This document shows, one piece after another, positions 63,526 through 64,000 of a DNA stretch of 64,000 nucleotides. The position numbers were made by a program, and so were the translations under genes. The notes below the pieces were generated by a model, which was given only the letters and a program-made list of their open reading frames with translations, searched no databases and was not told where the DNA came from. Positions within the stretch are counted from its first letter, which is position 1; every line of letters begins with the position of its first letter. Origin of the DNA: Verrucomicrobiia bacterium (GTDB lineage: Bacteria > Verrucomicrobiota > Verrucomicrobiia > Verrucomicrobiales > DEV007); contig JAUIAH010000001.1 in assembly GCA_030425385.1 (NCBI GenBank), positions 434,001-498,000 of the forward strand. The letters run 5' to 3'.

Positions 63526-64000
63526 ATGAACACGCCTCTTTGTTCCCGTCGACACGTCTTGCAATCGTCCTCATTTGGGCTCGGTGCGGTGGCGGCCTCG
63601 TGGCTTTTGAATCAGGACGGTCTCTTGGCTGCGGAGGCGCCGGTGGCGCGGAAGCCTCTCCTGGAGCCGGAAACGCACGATCTCCTTCCCAAGACGGCGG
63701 CGAGTCCGCCTCAAGCGAAGGCGATGATTTCCATGTTCATGTTAGGCGGGCCGAGCCAGATCGATTTGTTTGATCCGAAGCCGGAATTGATCAAGCACCA
63801 CGGCAAGACTTTTGGCGGGGACATCAAGTTCGATAATCCTGCTCAGGCGAGTCGAGAAATCATGGGGCCCGCCTGGAAATACAGGGCTCACGGGCAGTGT
63901 GGGATGGAGCTGTCCGAGTTGCTTCCGCACTTGGGGAAGATCGCGGATGAGATCACCTTGATTCGGTCGATGCACACCGGGGCGAATAATCATTTGCCCT
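63526..64000 (+). CDS. DUF1501 family protein, 3' end outside the window
   Basis: 158 codons are visible, open to the right edge, starting at the ATG at 63526, 25 bp after the PSD1 stop. A Tat-like signal (SRRHVLQSSSFGLGAVAASW) is followed by the conserved KAMISMFMLGGPSQIDLFDP, KPELIKHHGKTFGGDIKF, GQCGMELSELLPHLGKIAD and LIRSMHTGANNH. DUF1501 is related to alkaline phosphatase/sulfatase-like folds. It is the standard downstream partner of the PSD1 protein and is likely co-transcribed with it. Confidence 0.9.
   Translation, partial: MNTPLCSRRHVLQSSSFGLGAVAASWLLNQDGLLAAEAPVARKPLLEPETHDLLPKTAASPPQAKAMISMFMLGGPSQIDLFDPKPELIKHHGKTFGGDIKFDNPAQASREIMGPAWKYRAHGQCGMELSELLPHLGKIADEITLIRSMHTGANNHLP

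Overview
The window looks like a chromosomal segment of a free-living member of the Verrucomicrobiota (PVC superphylum). The lineage markers are a PSD1/DUF1549-DUF1553 planctomycete-type cytochrome followed by a DUF1501 protein at the right edge, a 1206-residue PVC-type haem protein with a C-terminal CxxCH, an ECF sigma factor coupled to a Ser/Thr kinase, an ECF sigma factor fused to a transmembrane and repeat domain, and two very long right-handed beta-helix surface proteins. GC content is moderately high in the core genes and falls visibly at the RHS C-terminus and its neighbour.

Layout. 1-7.7 kb is housekeeping: a TPR gene cut by the window edge, rpe, a lysine-tailed M50-like protease, efp, two tandem excisionase-type HTH regulators, DUF1802, mnmG, DUF3592 and a YpfJ-type metallopeptidase. 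A perfect 16-bp parS palindrome lies just before mnmG and a one-base variant lies inside it, which suggests proximity to the replication origin. 7.7-23.3 kb is envelope and signalling: the PVC haem protein, a beta-helix protein, ECF sigma plus WD40 Ser/Thr kinase plus tyrosine phosphatase, a metallothionein, small membrane and zinc-ribbon proteins, two Uma2 nucleases, a thioesterase and a second beta-helix protein. 23.4-37.4 kb holds a DUF4062-STAND-TPR NTPase, a short NfeD-like protein, avtA, a CAP lipoprotein, a symporter-ACT-SDR operon, a DUF234-type ATPase, and a cytochrome-NnrS pair.

37.4-44.6 kb is an unstable accessory region. RHS fragments are interspersed with GGGACAG-containing short repeats. 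It also carries a candidate RHS toxin/immunity end, a VapBC module with a palindromic operator, an ankyrin scrap, a sigma-factor/membrane-repeat gene pair, and a sigma-factor gene cut off at codon 21 by a GGGACAG unit. 44.7-49.7 kb returns to core genes: ppk2, an ornithine cyclodeaminase-like gene, rpsP-khpA, a Ca2+/Na+ antiporter and hldD.

49.7-57.1 kb is a polysaccharide-use cluster: a sugar isomerase-like TIM barrel, a GH88-like hydrolase, an XRE-cupin regulator, a Tat-exported polysaccharide-deacetylase-like protein, and a secreted beta-helix plus PL14-like lyase. Between the last two sits a DUF433/DUF5615 toxin-antitoxin cassette flanked by a ~135-bp direct duplication of cluster sequence. 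57.3-60.2 kb is a decayed mobile element (frameshifted tyrosine recombinase, polyvalent-protein-type kinase, phage-like small ORFs) abutting the 3' end of a tRNA-Leu(CAG) gene. The last 4 kb is the PSD1/DUF1501 pair.

The best candidates for something undescribed are the GGGACAG/RHS mosaic with its gene disruption, the sigma factor fused to a membrane/repeat domain, the DUF4062-STAND-TPR protein and the beta-helix/PL14 fusion. All assignments come from reading motifs by eye; no database search was run.
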